Shown here piece by piece: positions 1 to 4,858 of a stretch of 5,073 bases of DNA. How positions within the stretch are numbered: the first letter of the stretch is position 1; every line of letters starts with the position of its first letter. The translations under genes were made by a program, and so were the position numbers. Source of the stretch: Oscillospiraceae bacterium (GTDB lineage Bacteria; Bacillota; Clostridia; Oscillospirales; Oscillospiraceae); assembly GCA_017435245.1 (NCBI GenBank), contig JAFSFK010000147.1, positions 1 to 5,073 on the forward strand, written 5' to 3'. The notes below the pieces were generated by a model. The model saw nothing but the letters and a program-made list of their open reading frames with translations. It searched no databases and was not told the DNA's origin.

Positions 1-14
1 TGTACAATAGAATA

Positions 15-129
<115 letters not shown>

Positions 130-132
130 ACA

Positions 133-163
133 AACGCCACTACTTCGGTAGTGGCGTTTTTCT
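133..163 (+). terminator. Intrinsic terminator of the 5S/rRNA transcript
   Basis: A perfect 11-bp stem (133-143 with 148-158) is closed by a very stable TTCG tetraloop (144-147). A T-rich run follows from about 155. It starts three bases after the 5S gene and ends the rRNA transcript. The next promoter's -35 box begins at 168, directly after the T-tract. Confidence 0.95.
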
Positions 164-167
164 TTTC

Positions 168-195
168 TTGACGAATACCTAAATAGAGTTATAAT
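168..195 (+). promoter_or_regulatory. Sigma-A type promoter for the SGNH/NAT/TraX operon
   Basis: The -35 box TTGACG (168-173) and the perfect -10 box TATAAT (190-195) are 16 bp apart. The expected transcription start is near 202, giving a leader of about 23 nt with a GGAGG ribosome binding site at 214-218, six bases before the ATG at 225. The leader is too short for a riboswitch and no operator-like repeat is obvious, so constitutive expression is plausible. Confidence 0.85.
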
Positions 196-224
196 AGATT
201 TATTACAAACTACGGAGGCTTATT

Positions 225-872
225 ATGAGCAAGCTGATTCTTTTTCAAGGTGATTCCATCACTGATTGTAATCGCAAACGGGAGGAATGGGGCAGCCTGG
301 GTGCCGGTTATGCAGGTATGACTGCCGGTGAATTGGGTGCAAAGTATCCTTATGAATATGCCTTTTTGAACCGTGGTATCAGCGGCAACCGGATTGTGGA
401 TCTGCACGCACGGGTGCGCCGTGATATGGTCAATTTGAAGCCGGATTATATGTCTATCCTCATTGGCGTCAACGACGCTTGGCACGAGTACACCCAGCAG
501 AACGGTGTGGATGCGGAAAAGTTCGAGAAGCTCTACGATATGCTCATGGAAGAATTGCGCCGGGATCTGCCAGAAACCAAGCTGATGATCCTGGAACCTT
601 TTGTGCTGCCTGGCTGCAAGACGGATAATAATGAAGAGCATCCCAATCGCTGGGAGTTCTTCCGGGAGGAGGTTGCACTGCGAGCACAGGCGTCCAAGCG
701 GATCGCCGAAAAGTATGGGATTCCGTTTGTTCCCCTGCAGGAGATGTTTGACAAAGCAAATGCGGACGCTCCTGCTGACGGTTACTGGCTGGTGGACGGT
801 GTGCATCCTTCCGTAGCGGGACATACGCTGATCAAGAGGGCGTGGCTTGAGGCATTTGAAAGGATCCGTTAA
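225..872 (+). CDS. SGNH/GDSL-family hydrolase (esterase/acetylesterase-like)
   Basis: A 215-residue single-domain SGNH hydrolase, a typical family length. All four signature blocks are visible: block I GDSITD with nucleophile Ser11, block II GISGN with Gly54, block III GVND with Asn83, and block V DGVHP with catalytic Asp191 and His194. Ser11 attacks the ester, Gly54 and Asn83 line the oxyanion hole, and the Asp/His pair completes the triad. There is no signal peptide, so the enzyme is cytoplasmic. The overall pattern (FQGDSITD near the start, GVNDAW in block III) resembles bacterial carbohydrate/xylan acetylesterase-like members, but the substrate cannot be read from sequence. The start is fixed by GGAGG at 214-218. 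It is the first gene of an operon with an arylamine N-acetyltransferase 20 bases downstream and a TraX-family gene after that, suggesting work on acetyl or other short acyl groups. Confidence 0.95.
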   Translation: MSKLILFQGDSITDCNRKREEWGSLGAGYAGMTAGELGAKYPYEYAFLNRGISGNRIVDLHARVRRDMVNLKPDYMSILIGVNDAWHEYTQQNGVDAEKFEKLYDMLMEELRRDLPETKLMILEPFVLPGCKTDNNEEHPNRWEFFREEVALRAQASKRIAEKYGIPFVPLQEMFDKANADAPADGYWLVDGVHPSVAGHTLIKRAWLEAFERIR

Positions 873-892
873 TACATAGGGGGAGATTCCTA

Positions 893-1681
893 ATGAAACT
901 ACTGCTCAGCCCTGATAGGGTCCAAAAGTACCTGTGGCGCATCGGGATATCTAAATCTGTAAGTCCCGATTTGATTGGCCTGAATCGATTGATCCATGCG
1001 CAGCTGACCCATATACCGTTTGAGGCACTGGACGTTTGGGGAGCCGGTGTTTGTCCCAGCTTGGAATCGGAGGATCTATTCCAAAAGATCGTTACGGACC
1101 ATCGAGGCGGCTACTGCTTTGAACTGAACACTTTATTCCGGGCACTGCTGAACAGCCTTGGGTTTGATGCCTATCAGGTGATCGCCAGTCTGGTGGATGA
1201 AAACGGTGTTGCCGCACCGCCTGCCCACAACGGAATTATCTGTGTGATCGATCGCACCAAGTATTTTATTGATGTGGGCTTTGGCGGACCAGTGCCCTTT
1301 TCAGCGATGGTGCTGCAGGAAGGTTTGCACGAGAGGTTTCGGCTGGAGCAGCGGGGAGATTTCTGGTATTTGTTCCGACAGACTGAGGATGGGGAGGTTA
1401 ATTTCATCCGATTCCGGGATGCTGCGGCAGAACCCTGTGAGTTGGTCCCTCTGAATTTTTATATTTCGCAAAAGCCGGATGTGCATTTCCGCCACATTCT
1501 GCGGGTCAATCAGCGTAAGGAGAACGGTGTGGTATATTCTCTGGTGGATCACGAACTGACGATCCATTCGCCGGAGGAGAACCGTATAATTGCTGTGCCG
1601 GACAGAAAAACACTGGATGAGGTCTTGCAGAAATACTTTGAAATTGATCCTCGAAAAATCAACATTCAAAAGGGATACTGA
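893..1681 (+). CDS. Arylamine N-acetyltransferase (NAT family)
   Basis: A 262-residue protein of the NAT family, cytoplasmic enzymes that move an acetyl or other acyl group from a CoA thioester to an arylamine, hydrazine or related acceptor through a cysteine intermediate. The catalytic triad is intact: Cys75 in RGGYCFE, His112 in AHNG and Asp127 in FIDVGFGG. The N-terminal YLWRIGIS (14-21) and IPFEALDV (41-48) segments are family hallmarks, with Ala45 where Asn is more usual. The length is close to the family norm of roughly 260-280. AGGGGGAG at 878-885 places the ribosome at ATG 893. The coding region ends at TGA 1681, two bases before the TraX start, so the two are probably co-translated. 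Bacterial NATs act in xenobiotic resistance or in making specific metabolites, and the native substrate here is unknown. Confidence 0.95.
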   Translation: MKLLLSPDRVQKYLWRIGISKSVSPDLIGLNRLIHAQLTHIPFEALDVWGAGVCPSLESEDLFQKIVTDHRGGYCFELNTLFRALLNSLGFDAYQVIASLVDENGVAAPPAHNGIICVIDRTKYFIDVGFGGPVPFSAMVLQEGLHERFRLEQRGDFWYLFRQTEDGEVNFIRFRDAAAEPCELVPLNFYISQKPDVHFRHILRVNQRKENGVVYSLVDHELTIHSPEENRIIAVPDRKTLDEVLQKYFEIDPRKINIQKGY

Positions 1682-1683
1682 TT

Positions 1684-2421
1684 ATGTCTGCTTTAATGCT
1701 AAGACTGATTGCCTGTGGGGCAATGCTGTTGGATCATATTGGTTTTGTCTGCGGCAGCGGGGTTCTGCGTACTGTGGGGCGGATTGCCTTTCCCATTTTT
1801 GTGTATTTGATTTACAACGGTTATCGACATACTTCGTCACCCGCCAAATACGCACTGCGGCTTGGGATCTTTGCACTGATTTCCCAGATTCCCTTTTCTT
1901 TGTTTTGCCATTATGCCAGCTATTTTCAAAATGGGAATGTTTTTGTAACATTGCTGCTGGCGCTGCTGTGTGTTTGGTCGGCAGATGTATTGAAAAAGAA
2001 TCGGGTAACAAAATGGTTTTGCCTGCTGCCGGCGGCTGTAGTTTTTGGATTGTATTACTTTGAAATAATAAAATCCGACTATGGCGCAAAGGGCGTTTTA
2101 ATGTCGATGGTTTTTTGGGCGCTGAACGGGAAAGCGCTTTGGAAACGACTGGTTACCTGTGTGCTTGTGCTGTGTGTGGTGTATTATTTGCCCATTTTGG
2201 ATTGTGTGTTGGCGTTAATAAGGGGAAACGGCTTCCTGTTCTCTCTGACAAGCTGGGAAAAGACACACGTCTGGTCGCTGCTTGCCCTGCCGCTGATCTT
2301 TGCTTATAACGGGCAAAAAGGGAAAATGCCCGGTGGTAAGGTGGGTGCAAAAATTGCCCAGTATGGCTTTTATGCCTTCTACCCGGTACATATGCTCTTG
2401 CTGTGGCTGATTGCGAAGTAA
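1684..2421 (+). CDS. TraX-family integral membrane protein (putative acyltransferase)
   Basis: A 245-residue, very hydrophobic protein with roughly seven to eight predicted membrane helices. It matches the TraX family by its ordered motifs: MLLDHIG (14-20), GRIAFPIFVYL (32-42), LISQIPFSL (65-73), NVFVTLLLAL (85-94), DYGAKGVL (132-139), LPLIFAYNGQKGK (202-214) and FYAFYPVHMLLLWLI (229-243). F-plasmid TraX N-acetylates the pilin subunit. Chromosomal Firmicutes homologs are common away from conjugation genes, and their acceptor is unknown. No other transfer gene lies in the window, so a conjugation role is not supported. AAAGGGA (1669-1675) ends eight bases before the ATG and lies within the end of the NAT gene, which indicates coupled translation. 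As the last gene of the operon it puts a membrane acyltransferase beside a soluble acetyltransferase and a hydrolase. Confidence 0.9.
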   Translation: MSALMLRLIACGAMLLDHIGFVCGSGVLRTVGRIAFPIFVYLIYNGYRHTSSPAKYALRLGIFALISQIPFSLFCHYASYFQNGNVFVTLLLALLCVWSADVLKKNRVTKWFCLLPAAVVFGLYYFEIIKSDYGAKGVLMSMVFWALNGKALWKRLVTCVLVLCVVYYLPILDCVLALIRGNGFLFSLTSWEKTHVWSLLALPLIFAYNGQKGKMPGGKVGAKIAQYGFYAFYPVHMLLLWLIAK

Positions 2422-2455
2422 AAACCGAATTTCGATTCATCTGGCTGTTTGTTAT

Positions 2456-2504
2456 CGCACCAAAGGCTTCTTGTTGAGGGGAAGGCCTGGATTGTGCGTT
2501 TTTT
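2456..2504 (+). terminator. Intrinsic terminator of the SGNH/NAT/TraX operon
   Basis: A bulged hairpin is followed by six T residues. CGCAC (2456-2460) pairs with GTGCG (2494-2498), AA (2462-2463) with TT (2492-2493), and AGGCTTC (2464-2470) with GAA+GCCT (2481-2488, one bulged G at 2484). The loop is 2471-2480 and the T-tract is 2499-2504. It lies 35 bases after the TraX stop codon. Confidence 0.75.
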
Positions 2505-2543
2505 GAACAGACAGATAAATCGGAAGTTAACAAATAACACTAC

Positions 2544-2593
2544 AATACCCCCACCTGGGGAGGAACATTGGTTCCACCTGGGTGGGGGTTATT
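2544..2593. terminator. Long GC-rich hairpin between convergent genes, probable terminator for the leftward regulator gene
   Basis: The arms are 2544-2555 and 2581-2593 (CCCCCACC with GGTGGGGG, plus an AATA/TTATT extension with one bulge). They continue through a wobble-containing TGGG/CCTG segment (2556-2559 with 2577-2580) to an inner GGAAC/GTTCC stem (2562-2566 with 2571-2575) and an ATTG loop. It sits 36 bases beyond the leftward regulator's stop codon and 40 bases beyond the TraX operon terminator. T-richness after the stem is only modest on either strand, so terminator efficiency is uncertain. It could instead be an intergenic palindromic repeat. Confidence 0.6.
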
Positions 2594-2628
2594 CTATGAT
2601 AATGGGAAACGGGGACGGTGAACAAAAA

Positions 2629-2946
2629 TCAAACTGCATCTGCCAGACAATACTCAATCAGCATTGTGATCATTTTCTGATCCTTCTCAGAGAGCTGAGA
2701 CATACGCTGAGATAGGTTGCTTAGATTCTTTGCGGACTCTTTTCCGGTCAGGATATAGTCAGTGCTGACCTGAAGAATATGGCACAAATTGATTAGGTTG
2801 TCAATGCGGATAGATTTGTTTCCTCGCTCCAAATTGGAAATCATCTGAATGGATACATTCATCATTTCCGCTAGCTGCTCTTGCGTGTAGCCTTGCTGTT
2901 TTCTGCGGTTTTGGATACGTTTTCCGATTTCCTTCAAATCAGCCAT
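2629..2946 (-). CDS. XRE-family (Cro/C1-type) helix-turn-helix transcriptional regulator
   Basis: A 105-residue regulator with one N-terminal HTH_3/XRE DNA-binding domain at about residues 6-67. The helix-turn-helix runs TQEQLAEMMN (21-30) then VSIQMISNLERG (31-42, recognition helix), followed by the typical LINLCHILQVSTDYIL segment (51-66). The remaining 38 residues (LSQLSEKDQKM-like helix) are probably a short dimerisation or effector tail, with no peptidase or ligand domain. Such proteins bind DNA as dimers and usually repress their own and neighbouring promoters. A GGGGTGA-type ribosome binding site at 2951-2957 (minus strand) supports this start. The gene is transcribed away from the zinc-miniprotein/surface-protein operon, and the shared 134-base gap holds both promoters and repeated motifs, so that operon is the obvious target. 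Identity is clear and the target is an inference. Confidence 0.95.
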   Translation of the reverse strand: MADLKEIGKRIQNRRKQQGYTQEQLAEMMNVSIQMISNLERGNKSIRIDNLINLCHILQVSTDYILTGKESAKNLSNLSQRMSQLSEKDQKMITMLIEYCLADAV

Positions 2947-2962
2947 ATTATCACCCCGAGTA

Positions 2963-3037
2963 TTAATCTACAAAATCATTATATGAGCTTTTAGATTAAA
3001 TAATAAGCACCTATGGGTTGACAAAATTAAACTAAAG
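2963..3037. promoter_or_regulatory. Three TTAAWCTA repeats, candidate operators for the XRE regulator
   Basis: The core TTAATCTA appears at 2963-2970 (plus orientation) and as its exact reverse complement TAGATTAA at 2992-2999, 29 bp centre to centre. A one-mismatch copy, TTAAACTA, is at 3027-3034. Similarity extends into an A-rich tail in all three (TTAATCTACAA, TTAATCTAAAA, TTAAACTAAAG). Copy 1 covers the predicted start of the regulator transcript, copy 2 lies between its -10 and -35, and copy 3 lies in the spacer of the rightward promoter. That placement fits repression of both promoters. The region is AT-rich, so chance contributes, and the protein-operator link is inferred from position. 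Confidence 0.5.
2978..3006 (-). promoter_or_regulatory. Leftward promoter of the XRE regulator gene
   Basis: On the minus strand a perfect TATAAT -10 box occupies 2983-2978. The best-placed -35 element is the weak TTATTA at 3006-3001, with a 17-bp spacer. The predicted start is near 2971, giving a short leader of about 25 nt. The weak -35 compared with the opposing consensus promoter suggests modest regulator expression. Confidence 0.6.
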
Positions 3038-3042
3038 GTGCT
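3006..3042. repeat. 7-bp inverted repeat flanking the rightward -35 box
   Basis: AGCACCT (3006-3012) and its perfect reverse complement AGGTGCT (3036-3042) are 30 bp apart centre to centre, about three helical turns. The pair brackets the -35 box, and the right arm runs into the first base of the -10 box. The arms are the only GC-richer words in an AT-rich promoter. They could be a second operator type or a DNA-looping site. Confidence 0.5.
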
Positions 3043-3047
3043 ATAAT
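3018..3047 (+). promoter_or_regulatory. Consensus promoter of the surface-protein operon
   Basis: A perfect TTGACA -35 (3018-3023) and a perfect TATAAT -10 (3042-3047) are separated by 18 bp, and the -10 is extended by TGC (3039-3041). The expected start is near 3054, giving a leader of about 27 nt before ATG 3081. A promoter this close to consensus would be strong unless repressed, which fits the overlapping candidate operators. Confidence 0.9.
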
Positions 3048-3080
3048 GACCGAAAGAATTAACCGAAAGGCTGATTTGAA

Positions 3081-3278
3081 ATGGGAGTGGAAAAGAAATA
3101 CTTCTATAATGCAAAGACCCATCGGCTTCATATCAAGGGCTGTTGTCGTTTTAGCGAGAGCCTTCCGTATAACACCGTATTTTTTGATACCTATGATGAT
3201 GCCCTTGCCTATGACGGCCGGTCTGTTGGGTTATGTAAGATCTGCAAGAAGAAAGCAGACGGGGAGCATAGACAATGA
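3081..3278 (+). CDS. Small Ada-type zinc-binding domain protein
   Basis: A 65-residue protein with no signal peptide or membrane segment. It resembles the isolated N-terminal metal-binding domain of the DNA-repair protein Ada, where four Cys in the pattern C-x3-C, then C-x2-C hold zinc after an NVxFF-type strand. Here the pattern is H17-x3-C21 (with C22 adjacent) and C52-x2-C55. NTVFFDTYDDAL (31-42) and CKICKKK (52-58) are placed as in the family, and the first Cys is replaced by His. Zinc binding is therefore likely. DNA repair activity is not expected, because the methyltransferase and AraC-like domains are absent. AAAGG at 3066-3070 serves ATG 3081, ten bases on. The stop overlaps the next gene's start in an ATGA, so translation of the two is coupled. 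As first gene of the operon it may be an accessory regulator or metal sensor, but its function is unknown. Confidence 0.75.
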   Translation: MGVEKKYFYNAKTHRLHIKGCCRFSESLPYNTVFFDTYDDALAYDGRSVGLCKICKKKADGEHRQ

Positions 3279-3754
3279 GCAAGGGGCGTTTTGAAAGAAC
3301 TGTGCAGAGGCGGTTTCCGTGGGCAAAGCTGGTAATTGCTGCCGGGGTTGTCTGCCTGCTGATAATTGTTCTGCTGTGTACCTGCAGCCAAACACCGGCA
3401 GAGAATGCGCCTTCCCAAACAGAAACGGCTGCTGAGAAGAATCCGGATTCTATTGCCATACCGGGGTATGAGGCGTTGGAGCTGAAAGCGGGCAGTAAAA
3501 AGCAGACTGTTTGTTTGCCCAATCCGCCGCAAAATTTGTGTTATTTTCAAATATCGCTATATTTGGAGGACGGAACACTTCTGTGGCAGTCGGAGCTGAT
3601 CGAGCCGGGAGATACCTCTAAACCAATGCAGCTGACAAAGGAACTGGAAAAGGGCACATACACCAATGCACTTTTGCGTTATGCCTGTTTCCGGCTGGAC
3701 GACCGGTCACCGCTGAACGGTGCGGAAATGAAATTAACCCTCTGGGTTAAATAA
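3275..3754 (+). CDS. Membrane-anchored extracytoplasmic protein of unknown function
   Basis: A 159-residue protein. A basic N-terminus (1-18) precedes one strong hydrophobic segment (about 19-37). A low-complexity linker rich in Ala, Glu, Thr and Pro (40-60) and a compact beta-rich domain (61-159) follow, so the domain most likely lies outside the membrane on an N-terminal anchor. LCTC at 34-37 is a poor lipobox, so lipidation is possible but not favoured. The domain shows IPGYEALEL (62-70), NPPQNLCYFQISLYLEDG (83-100), SELIEPGD (106-113), KGTYT (126-130) and an LNGAEMKLTLWV end (147-158). I have an impression that this layout recurs in Firmicutes proteins of unassigned function, but this is memory and not a search. 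The GxYT then beta-strand ending is also seen in the adhesin-like protein downstream, suggesting a related immunoglobulin-like fold. The start overlaps the preceding stop (ATGA 3275-3278). Confidence 0.85.
   Translation: MSKGRFERTVQRRFPWAKLVIAAGVVCLLIIVLLCTCSQTPAENAPSQTETAAEKNPDSIAIPGYEALELKAGSKKQTVCLPNPPQNLCYFQISLYLEDGTLLWQSELIEPGDTSKPMQLTKELEKGTYTNALLRYACFRLDDRSPLNGAEMKLTLWVK
3734..3750 (+). other. Small mRNA hairpin at the end of the anchored-protein gene
   Basis: TTAACCC (3734-3740) and GGGTTAA (3744-3750) form a perfect 7-bp stem with a TCT loop, ending just before the TAA stop at 3752-3754. It is followed by an A-rich and not a T-rich run, so it is not an intrinsic terminator in this direction. 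It could be a processing or stabilising element upstream of the strongly translated adhesin gene. Confidence 0.45.
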
Positions 3755-3778
3755 TAAAAAACAAAGGAGAAACCAAAA

Positions 3779-4309
3779 ATGAAAAGATTATTCGCAGTTC
3801 TTCTGGCGGTAATGCTGGTGGCTTCTATGGCAACCGTGGTATCCGCCGAAAACACCACCACCCTGACCACCACTGTCCCCGCAGCGACCTATACCCTGAA
3901 TATCCCTGCGGATCAGGAGATTCCTTTTGGTGTGCAAAAAACAGATATTGGCGAGATTAGTGTAACCAATTCTACAGGTTTTGCTGACGGCAAAAATTTG
4001 AAGGTCACTTTCACATACGCAGATTTCGAAAGTGCCAGTAATTCTACAACGATTCCTTTTGAACTTACCATGTTACAAAGTGAGGGCTTTAGTACTACAA
4101 GCGTTCCTGATACTTGGAAGGTTAAGAGCGGAGAGTCCATAGAATTTACAGGGAATACGGATGGCACGGTTAAAGAGACTGTGGCTTTGGGAGGTTCAGG
4201 TGGACTATGTCATGTTGGCGTTATAATTAAAAGCAGCTCCTGGGGTAAGGCGCTTGCCGGTGATTATACCGCAACCATTACATTTACTGCAGAAGTTGTT
4301 GTAGAGTAA
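3779..4309 (+). CDS. Secreted adhesin/pilin-like beta-rich surface protein
   Basis: A 176-residue exported protein. A classic Sec signal peptide (MKR, then a hydrophobic core) ends with VSA at 21-23, probably cut before Glu24. The mature 153 residues are Thr/Ser/Val-rich, with alternating hydrophobic patterns typical of a beta-sandwich. A TLTTTVPAATYTLNIP segment (28-43) starts the mature region, and AGDYTATITFTAEVVV (160-175) is the last strand, as in many fimbrial or surface beta-domains. There is a single Cys (144) and no sortase motif, C-terminal membrane segment or lipobox, so attachment must be through another protein. The ribosome binding site AAAGGAGA (3763-3770) is the best of this operon, consistent with a major product. 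Codon choice changes along the gene: Thr is almost always ACC at residues 26-39 and mixed ACA/ACT/ACG/ACC after that. The family was not identified, so adhesin or pilin is a structural guess. Confidence 0.85.
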   Translation: MKRLFAVLLAVMLVASMATVVSAENTTTLTTTVPAATYTLNIPADQEIPFGVQKTDIGEISVTNSTGFADGKNLKVTFTYADFESASNSTTIPFELTMLQSEGFSTTSVPDTWKVKSGESIEFTGNTDGTVKETVALGGSGGLCHVGVIIKSSSWGKALAGDYTATITFTAEVVVE

Positions 4310-4327
4310 TCTGCAAAGGTAATAACT

Positions 4328-4825
4328 ATGAAAGCAAGGTCAATTATACGAATAACGATCACGATCCTGCTGCTGGCAGCATTGACCTTGATGTTCAGCA
4401 TTCCCGTTGCGGCAAGTAGTACCATACTGACTACCTCCGTCCCATCCTCCTTCGTCCTCAGCTTGGAAATAGAGGGGAAGGGAACTGTCACGGTCAACTC
4501 GGTAGCGTATACGAAAACGAACGCACTGGTAATTCCCAGGAATACGGCAACTGCCGTACAAGTGCAGCCGGATAAGGGGTATTATCTGAAGTCCGTCATT
4601 TACAACAGCGAAGATATTACGTTACAGCTGAAAGACGGGATGGTAACCTTACCTGCACCGGAACAGGATTCCTGTTTGCGGATCACCTTTACAGTAAAGG
4701 CAACCGGTCCGATCACCGGTGATGCCGGCTACTATACTGCTGGGATTGCCGGAACAGTGATGGTATTATCTCTTTTATGCCTTGCAATGCTGCTGGCTAA
4801 CCGAAAAAAGAAACATAGCAACTAA
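4328..4825 (+). CDS. Cell-wall-anchored surface protein with degenerate sortase signal (GPITGD)
   Basis: A 165-residue surface protein. A signal peptide (1-29) ends in VAA. A TILTTSVPSSFVLSLEI segment (32-48) resembles the start of the mature protein from the preceding gene. The middle (about 49-123) reads like one divergent InlB-type B-repeat: EGKGTVTVN, then VQVQPDKGYYLKSVIYN (78-93), then DITLQLKDG (96-104), then LRITFTV (117-123). The C-terminus has the three-part sorting layout: GPITGD (127-132), a hydrophobic helix (about 137-156) and the basic tail RKKKHSN. The first residue of the pentapeptide is Gly where Leu is usual, but PxTGD forms occur in Clostridia. A plain membrane anchor remains possible. 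No sortase gene is in the window. AAAGG (4315-4319) is eight bases before the ATG, and the gap to the previous gene is 18 bases, so both are in one operon. It is a plausible anchor for the unanchored protein encoded upstream. Confidence 0.85.
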   Translation: MKARSIIRITITILLLAALTLMFSIPVAASSTILTTSVPSSFVLSLEIEGKGTVTVNSVAYTKTNALVIPRNTATAVQVQPDKGYYLKSVIYNSEDITLQLKDGMVTLPAPEQDSCLRITFTVKATGPITGDAGYYTAGIAGTVMVLSLLCLAMLLANRKKKHSN

Positions 4826-4858
4826 AACGATCCCTCCCATTGGGCGGTGCACCACAGT

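Noticed and set aside
210..824. A 204-codon frame antisense to the SGNH hydrolase
   Set aside because: The opposite strand encodes all four SGNH blocks with a promoter and ribosome binding site, so this is a shadow of that gene.
1590..2063. A 157-codon rightward frame overlapping the NAT and TraX genes
   Set aside because: It is out of frame with two well-supported family members and rich in Cys/Trp in a way typical of shadow frames.
1684..2421. TraX as evidence of a conjugative element
   Set aside because: TraX-family proteins are widespread on Firmicutes chromosomes, and no relaxase, coupling protein, integrase or attachment site is visible here.
2449..2715. An 88-codon rightward frame through the gap after TraX
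   Set aside because: It begins with a non-ATG start, runs through two hairpins including the terminator, and overlaps the regulator gene antisense. No family resemblance was seen.
3046..3294. An 82-codon rightward frame starting at 3046
   Set aside because: Its ATG begins inside the -10 box of the promoter, so it would precede the transcript start. The 3081-3278 frame has a proper ribosome binding site and a recognisable zinc motif.
3275..3754. The anchored protein as a lipoprotein
   Set aside because: The only Cys after the hydrophobic core sits in LCTC, which has Thr at -1 and a long N-terminal region. A transmembrane anchor is the better reading.
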